Origin: an uncultured Collinsella sp.
GTDB lineage: Bacteria; Actinomycetota; Coriobacteriia; Coriobacteriales; Coriobacteriaceae
Length of the DNA stretch: 20,177 bases
Direction of reading: 5' to 3'
NCBI GenBank assembly: GCA_934654765.1
Contig: CAKUGX010000027.1
Location: 1-20,177 of the forward strand
Part shown: one piece after another, positions 7,862 through 14,458 of the stretch
Layout: every line of letters starts with the position of its first letter
How positions within the stretch are numbered: the stretch's first letter is position 1
Program-made: the position numbers and the translations under genes
The notes under the pieces: model-generated
Told to the model about the DNA's origin: nothing
The model's input: only the letters and a program-made list of their open reading frames with translations
The model's database searches: none

Positions 7862-7881
7862 AGGGGTATTATCCCCTTTTT
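7862..7881 (+). promoter_or_regulatory. mini-hairpin with T-run in the veg leader
   Basis: AGGGG (7862-7866) pairs with CCCCT (7873-7877) around a 6-nt loop and runs into TTTTT (7877-7881). It lies about 15 nt downstream of the likely transcription start and ahead of the ribosome-binding site. The 5-bp stem is short for an efficient terminator, so attenuation is only a possibility. Confidence 0.4.
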
Positions 7882-7908
7882 GAATTGCACCTTCTGGAGG
7901 CCCTGTTC

Positions 7909-8205
7909 ATGGAAGAGATGGAAGTCAATCACGTCGACGACATCCACGAGAAGCTGACCGATATGGTGGGCGATCGCGTCAAGGTTAAGGCCAACATGGG
8001 CCGCACCCGCGTCGTCGAGCGCATGGGCACCATCAAGAGCGTCCACCCCGCCGTCTTTATCGTCGAGGTCGACGAGCGCCGTGGCCGCAAGTCGCGTCAG
8101 TCCTACCAGTATATCGATGTCCTCACCGGTCAGGTCGAGCTGTTCGACCCCGAGAGCGGCGAGCATATCTTTACCCCGCTCGGCAATCAGCTCGAGGAGC
8201 ACTAA
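7909..8205 (+). CDS. veg: Veg family protein
   Basis: This small 98-residue protein matches the Veg family. The core reads VGDRVKVKANMGRTRVVERMGTIKSVHPAVFIVEVD, then SYQYIDVLTGQVEL, matching the Bacillus Veg pattern of a GxRxxxKAxxGRxxxxERxGxL strand set followed by PSVFVVELD and SYxYxDVLTxxVE. Bacillus Veg has been linked to biofilm matrix regulation; its molecular role is unclear. An upstream in-frame TTG at 7885 exists, but ATG 7909 has TGGAGG at 7895-7900 and is preferred. ispE follows after 2 nt, the same neighbourhood as in Bacillus, which supports the family call. It has its own promoter. Confidence 0.85.
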   Translation: MEEMEVNHVDDIHEKLTDMVGDRVKVKANMGRTRVVERMGTIKSVHPAVFIVEVDERRGRKSRQSYQYIDVLTGQVELFDPESGEHIFTPLGNQLEEH

Positions 8206-8207
8206 CG

Positions 8208-9104
8208 GTGACCGATCGGTCCCTGACTCTTTCCGCGCCGGCAAAGATTAACCTCTACCTGGGGGTTCATACCGAGCGCGATGACCGCGGCTACCACAGG
8301 GTCGATTCCCTGATGGCAGCTGTCGGTCTTTCCGATACCGTGACGGTTACGCCGGCACAGGCGTTGACCGTCCAGACGGTTCCGGCATCAGATTTTCCCA
8401 TGCAAAAGAATACGGCGTATCGGGCTGCGGTTGCTATGGCCGAGCATTATGGTCGCGAGGCAAACATCTGCGTGACGATTGAGAAGCGCATTCCATTGTG
8501 CGCCGGCTTGGGCGGCCCCTCGACGGATGCGGCCGCGGTCATTGTCGCCTTGGCGGAGCTCTGGGGAATTGATCGCACCGACCCCGCGCTCGACGACATT
8601 GCGCGGGGCATTGGTGCCGACGTCCCGTTCTTTTTGCACGCGAGCCCTGCGTTCTACGTAGGTGGGGGAGACGTGCTGGCAACTGAGTACCCCGCGCTGC
8701 CCGCAACGCCCGTCGTGTTGGTCAAGCCGCGCGAGGCAAGTGTTTCGACAATTGAAGCCTATCGACGTTTTGACGAGGCCCCGGTGCCTGCAGACAAGCC
8801 CGGCGCGATAGCTTCTGCCTTGCGTGCTGGTGATGCCGAGACGGCATATGCGCTCATCCATAACAACCTGGGTGTCATTTCCGCACAGATGGAGCCGCAG
8901 ATTCAAACGGTTCTCGATTGGCTGCGTAAACAGGACGGCACCGTTGCTGTAGATGTGTGCGGATCGGGCGCCTGCTCGTTTGCCATTTGCGACACGGCCG
9001 CCACGGCCGAAAGGCTTGCCGACACTGCCCTGCAAAACGGCTGGTGGTCCTGCGCGACGGAGCTCATTCCCAACACGGTTCGCATCGAAGTGCCAAAGAA
9101 GTAA
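8208..9104 (+). CDS. ispE: 4-diphosphocytidyl-2-C-methyl-D-erythritol kinase
   Basis: This 298-residue GHMP kinase phosphorylates CDP-ME in the MEP isoprenoid pathway. APAKINLYLGV (10-20) holds the substrate lysine Lys13. The glycine-rich ATP loop is LCAGLGGPSTDAAA (97-110), with Pro-Ser-Thr where Gly-Ser-Ser is usual. GADVPFFL (137-143 region) carries the catalytic Asp138. The late DVCGSGACSFAI corresponds to the third GHMP motif. It starts at GTG, with GAGGAG at 8194-8199 inside the end of veg and a 2-nt intergenic gap, so the two genes are translationally linked. Nothing suggests it is broken; the loop variant is small and polar. Confidence 0.93.
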   Translation: MTDRSLTLSAPAKINLYLGVHTERDDRGYHRVDSLMAAVGLSDTVTVTPAQALTVQTVPASDFPMQKNTAYRAAVAMAEHYGREANICVTIEKRIPLCAGLGGPSTDAAAVIVALAELWGIDRTDPALDDIARGIGADVPFFLHASPAFYVGGGDVLATEYPALPATPVVLVKPREASVSTIEAYRRFDEAPVPADKPGAIASALRAGDAETAYALIHNNLGVISAQMEPQIQTVLDWLRKQDGTVAVDVCGSGACSFAICDTAATAERLADTALQNGWWSCATELIPNTVRIEVPKK

Positions 9105-9113
9105 AAATTTCTC

Positions 9114-9142
9114 TAGCACACGACGGAAATCTTTGTTACTAT
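9114..9142 (+). promoter_or_regulatory. promoter of tRNA-Pro
   Basis: TACTAT (9137-9142, overlapping TATAGT at 9140-9145) lies 11 nt before the tRNA 5' end. A weak -35, TAGCAC (9114-9119), is 17 bp upstream. The -10 is convincing; the -35 is poor. Confidence 0.45.
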
Positions 9143-9153
9143 AGTCGAGCTAA

Positions 9154-9230
9154 CGGGTTGTGGCTCAGTTTGGTAGAGCACTGCGTTCGGGACGCAGGGG
9201 TCGCTGGTTCAAATCCAGTCAACCCGACCA
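9154..9230 (+). tRNA. tRNA-Pro (anticodon CGG)
   Basis: This 77-nt cloverleaf has acceptor arms CGGGTTG (9154-9160) and CAACCCG (9220-9226), a discriminator A and an encoded CCA (9228-9230). The anticodon stem CTGCG/CGCAG encloses the loop TTCGGGA, giving anticodon CGG at 9188-9190. The T-arm contains GGTTCAAATCC. It has its own -10 box and a strong terminator 11 nt downstream, so it is a single-tRNA unit. No duplicated 3' end or integrase gene is visible nearby. Confidence 0.96.
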
Positions 9231-9240
9231 GAGCATGAGG

Positions 9241-9269
9241 AGGGACCGCTTCTTGCGGTCCCTTTTTTT
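9241..9269 (+). terminator. intrinsic terminator after tRNA-Pro
   Basis: A perfect 9-bp stem (9241-9249 with 9255-9263) closes a TTCTT loop and is followed by seven T. Confidence 0.92.
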
Positions 9270-9277
9270 AGCTATTG

Positions 9278-9306
9278 TTGTGATACCGCGATACCCGCGG
9301 TATACT
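9278..9306 (+). promoter_or_regulatory. tatA promoter with internal palindrome
   Basis: TTGTGA (9278-9283) and TATACT (9301-9306) are 17 bp apart. The spacer holds a perfect 7-bp inverted repeat, TACCGCG (9284-9290) and CGCGGTA (9296-9302), with 5 nt between. It fills the space between the two boxes and touches the -10, as a repressor operator might. No regulator is identified. Confidence 0.55.
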
Positions 9307-9342
9307 CATTCGAGCTTGTCTCGCTGTATTGTGGAGGTCTAC

Positions 9343-9618
9343 ATGTTTGGACTGAGGGCTCCTGAGCTCATCATTATTCTCGTCGTTGTCCTGATTATCT
9401 TCGGGCCCAAGAACCTGCCGAAGCTCGGCAAGTCCCTCGGCTCTACCGTCAAGAATATCCGCGAGGGTATGGAGGGCGACGATAAGGCCGAGACCAAGCA
9501 GGCCGAGGAGGTCGTGGTCGAGCAGTCCGAGGAGGACAAGGAGATCGCTGAGCTCGAGGCCAAGCTCGCTGCTGCCAAGAAGAAGCAGGCAGAGGACAGC
9601 GACGCGGACGCAGAGTAG
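9343..9618 (+). CDS. tatA: twin-arginine translocase subunit TatA/TatE
   Basis: This 91-residue single-pass membrane protein forms the pore-like part of the Tat system for folded proteins. MFGLRAPELIIILVVVLIIF gives the short transmembrane segment (about 7-20). FGPKNLPKLGKSLG (20-33) is the conserved hinge and amphipathic helix start. The remainder is an acidic and lysine-rich, Ala/Glu-rich cytosolic tail that looks coiled-coil. ATG 9343 is chosen over an earlier in-frame ATG at 9160, which lies inside the tRNA gene; GGAGGT is at 9333-9338. No tatC is present in this window. A terminator follows, so it is monocistronic. Confidence 0.92.
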   Translation: MFGLRAPELIIILVVVLIIFGPKNLPKLGKSLGSTVKNIREGMEGDDKAETKQAEEVVVEQSEEDKEIAELEAKLAAAKKKQAEDSDADAE

Positions 9619-9643
9619 TCCCATCCCTTTGGGGTGAGCACCT

Positions 9644-9676
9644 GACCGGCTTGCCCGCAGGCTAGCCGGTCTTTTT
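9644..9676 (+). terminator. intrinsic terminator after tatA
   Basis: Arms 9644-9655 and 9660-9671 pair over 12 positions with a single T.T mismatch around a CGCA loop, then five T. Confidence 0.9.
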
Positions 9677-9724
9677 CGTTTTGTTGACAGTTGATTGTTT
9701 GATCAGAGTTGGGGAGATATCCGT

Positions 9725-10195
9725 ATGGACGCAAGCCAGATCGTACTGACCGCTGAGGGCCGCCAGAAGCTCGTCGAGGAGCTCGCTTGGCGTGAGGGCG
9801 ATTACGCCAAGGAGATCGTCGAGGACATCAAGGAAGCCCGCGCGTTCGGCGACCTTTCGGAGAACTCCGAGTACGATGCCGCTAAGGACAAGCAGGCCCA
9901 GAACGCCGCTCGTATTGCCGAGATCCAGGCCATCCTCGCCAACGCTCAGGTTGCTGCCACCACGGGCGATCTGACCGTCTCCATCGGTTCCACCGTTTCT
10001 CTGATTGATCCCAACGGTGAGGTCATGGAAGTCACGCTCGTCGGTACCACCGAGACCAACTCGCTCGAGCACAAGATTTCCAACGAGTCTCCGGTCGGTC
10101 ACGCCATCATCGGTCACGGCGAGGGCGACTCCGTCGAGGTCGTTACGCCTTCCGGCAAGACTCGCGTCTACACCATCGCCAAGATCGCACGCTAG
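9725..10195 (+). CDS. greA: transcription elongation factor GreA
   Basis: This 156-residue factor rescues backtracked RNA polymerase by stimulating transcript cleavage through the secondary channel. The N-terminal coiled coil (about 1-75) has the acidic tip ARAFGDLSENSEYDAAKDKQA, in which Asp43 and Glu46 correspond to the metal-coordinating tip acids of E. coli GreA. The C-terminal FKBP-like domain (about 80-156) contains SPVGHAIIGHGEGDSVEV. ATG 9725, with GGGGAG at 9711-9716, is preferred to an in-frame upstream ATG at 9695. The length is standard. It is separated from lysS by a terminator-like hairpin but lies only 79 nt upstream. Confidence 0.95.
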   Translation: MDASQIVLTAEGRQKLVEELAWREGDYAKEIVEDIKEARAFGDLSENSEYDAAKDKQAQNAARIAEIQAILANAQVAATTGDLTVSIGSTVSLIDPNGEVMEVTLVGTTETNSLEHKISNESPVGHAIIGHGEGDSVEVVTPSGKTRVYTIAKIAR

Positions 10196-10223
10196 ACCAC
10201 GGTCCCGCGTAAAGGTATGTTTT

Positions 10224-10256
10224 CGCTCCCTGGGACCGAATCCTGGGGAGCGTTTT
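10224..10256 (+). terminator. terminator between greA and lysS
   Basis: Arms 10224-10235 and 10241-10252 form a 12-bp stem with two G.U pairs, a CCGAA loop, and then four T and a T-rich tract. An alternative 7-bp pairing, CGGTCCC (10200-10206) with GGGACCG (10232-10238), would disrupt the left arm. Since lysS starts only 19 nt later, this could also be a leader attenuator of lysS. Confidence 0.75.
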
Positions 10257-10274
10257 AGTTTGAGGAGCTAACTT

Positions 10275-12239
10275 ATGGCAGAGAACCAGAACGCCGCCGA
10301 TCAGGCATCGACGCTCAACGACGAGCGCGCCACCCGCCTGGCCAAGCGCGCCGCCCTGTTCGAGGCGGGCCAGAACCCCTATCCCGAGCACTCTGAGCTT
10401 GAGGACTACGTTGCCGATATCGAGGCTAAGTACGCCGAGCTTGCCGATGGCGAGGACACCGAGGACGTCGTGAAGATCGCCGGCCGTGTGGTCGCCAAGC
10501 GCGGTCAGGGCAAGATCATGTTCATCGTCGTGCGCGATGCGACTGCCGAGATTCAGCTGTTCTGCCGCATCAACGACATGGACGAGGCTGCCTGGAATAC
10601 GCTCAAGGCCCTCGACCTGGGCGACATCCTGGGCGTGACCGGCGTGGTCGTGCGCACCCAGCGCGGCCAGCTTTCCGTTGCCCCTAAGAGCGCGACCTTG
10701 CTTGCCAAGGCCGTTCGTCCGCTGCCCGAGAAGTTCCACGGTCTTTCCGACAAGGAGACCCGCTATCGCCAGCGCTATGTCGACCTGATCGCCAACGACG
10801 ACGTTCGCGAGACCTTCCGTAAGCGTTCGCAGATTCTTTCCACCTTCCGTCGCTTTATGGAGTCCGACGGCTACATGGAGGTCGAGACCCCCATCCTGCA
10901 GACCATCCAGGGCGGCGCTACCGCCAAGCCGTTCATCACGCACTTCAACGCGCTCGATCAGGAGTGCTACCTGCGCATTGCTACCGAGCTGCACCTCAAG
11001 CGCTGCATCGTCGGCGGTTTTGAGCGCGTGTTCGAGATCGGCCGTATCTTCCGTAACGAGGGCATGGACCTTACCCACAATCCCGAGTTCACCACGATGG
11101 AGGCCTACCGTGCCTTCTCCGACCTCGAGGGTATGAAGGCGCTCGCCCAGGGTGTCATTAAGGCGGCTAACAAGGCCATCGGCAACCCCGAGGTCATCGA
11201 GTACCAGGGCCAGACCATCGACCTTTCTGGTGAGTGGGCCAGCCGTCCCATGACCGACATCGTCTCCGACGTGCTCGGCAAGCAGGTCACCATCGACACG
11301 CCGGTCGAGGAGCTTGCTGCCGCCGCGCGCGAGAAGGGCCTGGAGATTAAGCCCGAGTGGACTGCTGGTAAGATCATCGCCGAGATTTACGATGAGCTGG
11401 GCGAGGACACCATCGTCAACCCGACCTTCGTGTGCGATTATCCCATCGAGGTCAGCCCGCTCGCCAAGCGTTTTGAGGACGACCCGCGCCTGACGCACCG
11501 CTTTGAGCTGGTTATCGCCGGCCACGAGTACGCCAACGCGTTCTCCGAGCTCAACGACCCGGTCGACCAGGCCGAGCGCTTTGCCGCTCAGATGGCCGAG
11601 AAGGCCGGCGGCGACGACGAGGCCATGGAGTACGACGAGGATTACGTGCGCGCCCTCGAGTACGGTATGCCTCCCGCGGGCGGCATCGGCATCGGTATCG
11701 ACCGCGTGGTCATGCTGCTCACCAACCAGGCTTCTATCCGCGACGTACTGCTGTTCCCGCACATGAAGCCCGAGAAGGGTTTCCAGTCCGGTGCCGCTGC
11801 CGCCAAGGCTGCAGAGGCCGGCAACGCCGCGAGCCCGTTCGTTAAGTCGCTTAAGCCCACGGTCGATTACTCTAAGATTGCCGTTGAGCCGCTGTTCGAG
11901 GAGTTCGTCGACTTTGATACCTTCTCCAAGAGCGATTTCCGCGCCGTGAAGGTCAAGGCATGCGAGGCCGTCAAGAAGTCCAAGAAGCTGCTGAACTTTA
12001 CGCTCGACGACGGCACCGGTACCGACCGCACCATCCTCTCCGGCATCCATGCCTACTATGAGCCCGAGGACCTGGTCGGCAAGACCCTGCTCGCCATCAC
12101 CAATCTGCCTCCGCGTAAGATGATGGGCATCCCCAGCTGTGGCATGCTCATCAGTGCCATCCACGAGGAGGAGGGCGAGGAGCGCCTCAACCTGATTCAG
12201 CTCGACTCCTCCATCCCCGCCGGCGCAAAGATGTACTAA
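10275..12239 (+). CDS. lysS: lysyl-tRNA synthetase (class II) with C-terminal tRNA-binding domain
   Basis: This 654-residue enzyme charges tRNA-Lys. An N-terminal OB-fold anticodon-binding domain (about 60-150, VKIAGRVVAKRGQGKIMFIVVRD) precedes the class II catalytic core. Motif 1 lies around VETPILQTIQGGA (203-215), motif 2 is FEIGRIFRNEG (253-263), and motif 3 is GIGIGIDR (470-477). The core ends near 500, the full length of ordinary LysS. An Ala-rich linker (about 505-530) then leads to residues 543-654, which read like the Trbp111/EMAP-II domain found at the MetRS C terminus: VDFDTFSKSDFRAVKVKACE, ILSGIHAYYEPEDLVGK, LPPRKMMGIPSCGMLISA. No stop or frameshift separates the parts, so it is one fused protein. 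GAGGAG is at 10262-10267. Confidence 0.95.
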   Translation: MAENQNAADQASTLNDERATRLAKRAALFEAGQNPYPEHSELEDYVADIEAKYAELADGEDTEDVVKIAGRVVAKRGQGKIMFIVVRDATAEIQLFCRINDMDEAAWNTLKALDLGDILGVTGVVVRTQRGQLSVAPKSATLLAKAVRPLPEKFHGLSDKETRYRQRYVDLIANDDVRETFRKRSQILSTFRRFMESDGYMEVETPILQTIQGGATAKPFITHFNALDQECYLRIATELHLKRCIVGGFERVFEIGRIFRNEGMDLTHNPEFTTMEAYRAFSDLEGMKALAQGVIKAANKAIGNPEVIEYQGQTIDLSGEWASRPMTDIVSDVLGKQVTIDTPVEELAAAAREKGLEIKPEWTAGKIIAEIYDELGEDTIVNPTFVCDYPIEVSPLAKRFEDDPRLTHRFELVIAGHEYANAFSELNDPVDQAERFAAQMAEKAGGDDEAMEYDEDYVRALEYGMPPAGGIGIGIDRVVMLLTNQASIRDVLLFPHMKPEKGFQSGAAAAKAAEAGNAASPFVKSLKPTVDYSKIAVEPLFEEFVDFDTFSKSDFRAVKVKACEAVKKSKKLLNFTLDDGTGTDRTILSGIHAYYEPEDLVGKTLLAITNLPPRKMMGIPSCGMLISAIHEEEGEERLNLIQLDSSIPAGAKMY

Positions 12240-12242
12240 CTA

Positions 12243-12434
12243 GTTACGCGGTTCTACGAACCGCGTAACGGCTCGACGCTGCTTCTTTGTTTCCGCCGTT
12301 CTACCGAACGGCGGACCGGTCGACGCTGCGCGCCGCCCAGGGCGACAATTTGTCATTCAAAAGGCAAGGCATGACCAGAAGGTCTATGCCTTGCCTTTTC
12401 ATGCCAACTTGTTCGCCCTGGACGTCGCTCGCTG
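12243..12434 (+). repeat. structured intergenic element, copy B
   Basis: This starts 3 nt after the lysS stop. The head hairpin is a perfect 12-bp stem (12243-12254 with 12258-12269) with loop TAC, then TCGACGCTGC (12273-12282). The head module is repeated with a different stem: 10 bp, 12292-12301 with 12306-12315, loop TACC, then TCGACGCTGC (12320-12329). Outer arms 12337-12348 and 12409-12421 pair over 12 bp with one bulged T. Exactly 60 nt lie between the arms. They contain a tip stem (12359-12376 with 12381-12399, 18 pairs plus one bulge) capped by AGAA (12377-12380). The tail TCGCTG is at 12429-12434. From 12320 to 12361 it aligns without gaps to copy A (30 of 42 identical). Confidence 0.75.
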
Positions 12435-12483
12435 TCCGTCCTCTACCTGCGGCGGTGACTTTGTTGACACTTAGAACATCGAT

Positions 12484-12514
12484 GTAGTCATTGGGGACGT
12501 TCTTAAACGACTAC
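12484..12514 (+). repeat. short hairpin repeat R2
   Basis: Arms 12484-12492 and 12506-12514 pair as 6 bp, an A.C mismatch, then 2 bp around the 13-nt loop GGGGACGTTCTTA. It shares the GGGGAC loop start, the 13-nt loop and the A.C mismatch with R3 (14190-14222). It lies in the 381-nt gap between lysS and the exporter gene, after copy B. The rest of the gap (12515-12600) shows nothing recognisable. Confidence 0.45.
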
Positions 12515-12620
12515 CCAACGGATATTGCGCACATGGCTCGCATGACAGCCGTCTCTTTTATGTTTCCTTTAGCCGTCGCTGCCTAGGATGGGGGTTAGTC
12601 GGCAGGAAGGGAGCGTCTAT

Positions 12621-14189
12621 ATGGACGGCGCGAGTGATCGTGCAATCGAAGAGGACATGCTCGATCAGTTCAACTATTTTGATGATGAGGACGAGGAATT
12701 GATCGATCGTCGCGAGCCGGCGGCGCTCGATGCTTTCGACCTTGTTGATGAAGGGCCCGACGAGGACGAGGTCGAATCGACGAAACCCCCACAGCCTTCG
12801 CACCATGATTCGTTGCTCTCAAGAGCCCCCATGCACCACGGTGTTCGTGCCGGCGCACTCCATATGAAAACCGACTGGCGCCAGATCGTGACGGCAGGCG
12901 ATGAGCTTGCCGTCGATGCGCCGCTCACCGATAAATCATCCATCATCTGCCGCACCGGCATGCTTATGCTGGCAAGCGGAACAGGTGCCTGGCGCGTACG
13001 CGATACCATGAATCGTGTTGCTGCCGTACTGGGCGTCACGATTCACGTCGACCTGAGTCTTCTGTCGTTTGAGTGCACCTGCATCGAAGATGGCCACTGC
13101 TTTAACGAGGTTGTCAGCCTGCCCACAACGGGAGTCAATACTCATCGCATTTGGATGATGGAGAGCTTCTTAAAGGAAATCGAGACGTATGGGCGCCGGT
13201 TTACCGTGCACGAATACCACGAGATGCTCAAGACCGTTGAGAGCTCAAAACCCGATTACGCTCCCTGGCAACAGGGCCTTGCGGCAGCTTGTGCTTGCGG
13301 CGCCTTCGTTTTTTTGCTCGGCGGCGGCCCTATCGAGATGGCCTGTGCATTCGTAGGCGCTGGTGTCGGCAACTTTGCTCGCTCCCATATTCTCAAGCAG
13401 GGTCTTGGCCAGTTTAGCGCGCTGACGATCGGCGTTGCACTCGCTTGCGTCTCGTATCTGCTGGCATTGCTCGGCCTTGGCCAGGTCATTCCGGGGGCAA
13501 TGTCGCACCAAGAAGGCTATATCGGTGCCATGCTCTTTGTGATTCCCGGCTTTCCCCTCATTACGGCAGGCCTCGACATCGCTAAGCTCGATATGCGAAG
13601 CGGCATTGAGCGTCTTTCGTATGCCGTGTCGATTATTGTGATGGCGACTCTCGTAGGCTGGATGGTTGCCGAGTGTGTGGGGCTGGCGCCGGACGACTTT
13701 GCCCCGCTCGGGCTCTCACCATTGGCTCTTACACTCTTGCGTGTGGTGATGAGCTTCGTTGGCGTATTCGGCTTCTCGGTGATGTTCAACAGCCCGGTAA
13801 AGATGGCTGCGGCAGCTGGGCTGATCGGCGCCGTGTCCAATACCTTGCGCCTTACGCTCGTCGATGCGCCGACGATGCTTCCTTTCCTGGGCCTCAGCGC
13901 GGGAATGCCTCCCGAGGCGGCGGCGTTTATCGGCGCGCTGGTATCGGGGCTGCTCGCGAGCTTAGCCGAAATCAAGCTCACCTATCCACGTATCGCCCTC
14001 ACGGTGCCATCGATTGTCATTATGGTGCCGGGCTTGTATCTGTATCGCTCGATGTATTACATGTGCACCTTCGACACGGTCAATATGCTCGGCTGGTTTG
14101 TGCGTGCAGTGCTCATCGTGGCGTTTTTGCCCGTTGGTCTGGGTGTGGCACGCACACTCACTGACCCTCGCTGGCGCCACACCAGCTAA
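12621..14189 (+). CDS. threonine/serine exporter, ThrE family
   Basis: This 522-residue inner-membrane protein has the two-part ThrE layout. A cytosolic N-terminal domain (about 90-215, containing VDLSLLSFECTCIEDG and VNTHRIWMMESF) is followed by about ten hydrophobic segments that include LGGGPIEMACAFVGAGVGNFARSHIL and IGAMLFVIPGFPLITAGLDIAKLDM. The latter is typical of the DUF1212/DUF3815 pair fused in one chain, as in Corynebacterium ThrE, a proton-driven Thr/Ser exporter. The first 60 residues form a very acidic, probably disordered tail (DEDEE, DEDEVE). ATG 12621 has AGGAAGGGA at 12604-12612 and is chosen over ATG 12588. Substrate is inferred from family only. A hairpin repeat begins at the base after its stop. 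Confidence 0.82.
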   Translation: MDGASDRAIEEDMLDQFNYFDDEDEELIDRREPAALDAFDLVDEGPDEDEVESTKPPQPSHHDSLLSRAPMHHGVRAGALHMKTDWRQIVTAGDELAVDAPLTDKSSIICRTGMLMLASGTGAWRVRDTMNRVAAVLGVTIHVDLSLLSFECTCIEDGHCFNEVVSLPTTGVNTHRIWMMESFLKEIETYGRRFTVHEYHEMLKTVESSKPDYAPWQQGLAAACACGAFVFLLGGGPIEMACAFVGAGVGNFARSHILKQGLGQFSALTIGVALACVSYLLALLGLGQVIPGAMSHQEGYIGAMLFVIPGFPLITAGLDIAKLDMRSGIERLSYAVSIIVMATLVGWMVAECVGLAPDDFAPLGLSPLALTLLRVVMSFVGVFGFSVMFNSPVKMAAAAGLIGAVSNTLRLTLVDAPTMLPFLGLSAGMPPEAAAFIGALVSGLLASLAEIKLTYPRIALTVPSIVIMVPGLYLYRSMYYMCTFDTVNMLGWFVRAVLIVAFLPVGLGVARTLTDPRWRHTS

Positions 14190-14222
14190 TTGGTACAAGG
14201 GGGACAGGTTACTTTGCACCAA
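14190..14222 (+). repeat. short hairpin repeat R3 after the ThrE-like gene
   Basis: Ten-nt arms (14190-14199 with 14213-14222) pair as 5 bp, an A.C mismatch, 3 bp and a G.U pair around the 13-nt loop GGGGACAGGTTAC. It starts at the base after the TAA stop and abuts the large inverted repeat at 14223. It has the same plan as R1 at 6369-6401. No T-run follows. Confidence 0.55.
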
Positions 14223-14295
14223 ATGAGTTGCGGTGAAATAGGGACTGAATTGCTGCTTAAAGGGTCAAAACAGTCCGTATTCCACCGCAACTTAT
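14223..14295 (+). repeat. 25-bp imperfect inverted repeat
   Basis: Arms 14223-14247 and 14271-14295 pair at 22 of 25 positions by Watson-Crick, plus one G.U, one A.C (14236/14282) and one G.G (14241/14277). The loop is 23 nt. There is no T-run and no ORF. It could be a palindromic non-autonomous repeat or an RNA 3' structure. With R3 and the terminator at 14408 it accounts for most of the 312-nt gap; the interval 14296-14400 shows no clear feature apart from a weak candidate promoter. Confidence 0.65.
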
Positions 14296-14407
14296 GGGGT
14301 CGGGGGATTATTGGTGCCCTGCATCTCCATAAACTCAACGCTTACGAAGCGCGGGGTTTTCGTGCTAGGCTGGTTCCACCACATAAGTAGTCGCAGACGC
14401 ACGTAGC

Positions 14408-14458
14408 ACGGGCGGGCGAGATGAAGTCTCAGTAACTCCATCTCGCCCGCCCGTTTTT
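14408..14458 (+). terminator. strong terminator hairpin upstream of the DUF2798 gene
   Basis: A perfect 16-bp stem (14408-14423 with 14439-14454) with a 15-nt loop is followed by TTTTT. It ends 43 nt before the next start codon and over 200 nt after the previous gene. It either ends a short leader transcript (attenuation) or insulates the next gene. Confidence 0.85.

Noticed and set aside
9154..9230. tRNA-Pro as an integration site for a mobile element
   Set aside because: No integrase, no repeated tRNA 3' end and only housekeeping genes follow.
9684..9689. TTGACA as the -35 of a greA promoter (and TTGACA at 12464 for the exporter gene)
   Set aside because: No acceptable -10 lies 15-19 bp downstream in either case; they may still be promoters, but the sequence does not support it.
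10224..10256. T-box leader of lysS, because TGGGACCG resembles the TGGNACC core
   Set aside because: The whole gap after greA is only 79 nt, far too short for a specifier stem, and the rest of the T-box sequence is absent.
12287..12487. Small plus-strand ORF across structured element B
   Set aside because: It overlaps several perfect hairpins, has no ribosome-binding site, and its peptide looks like no known protein.
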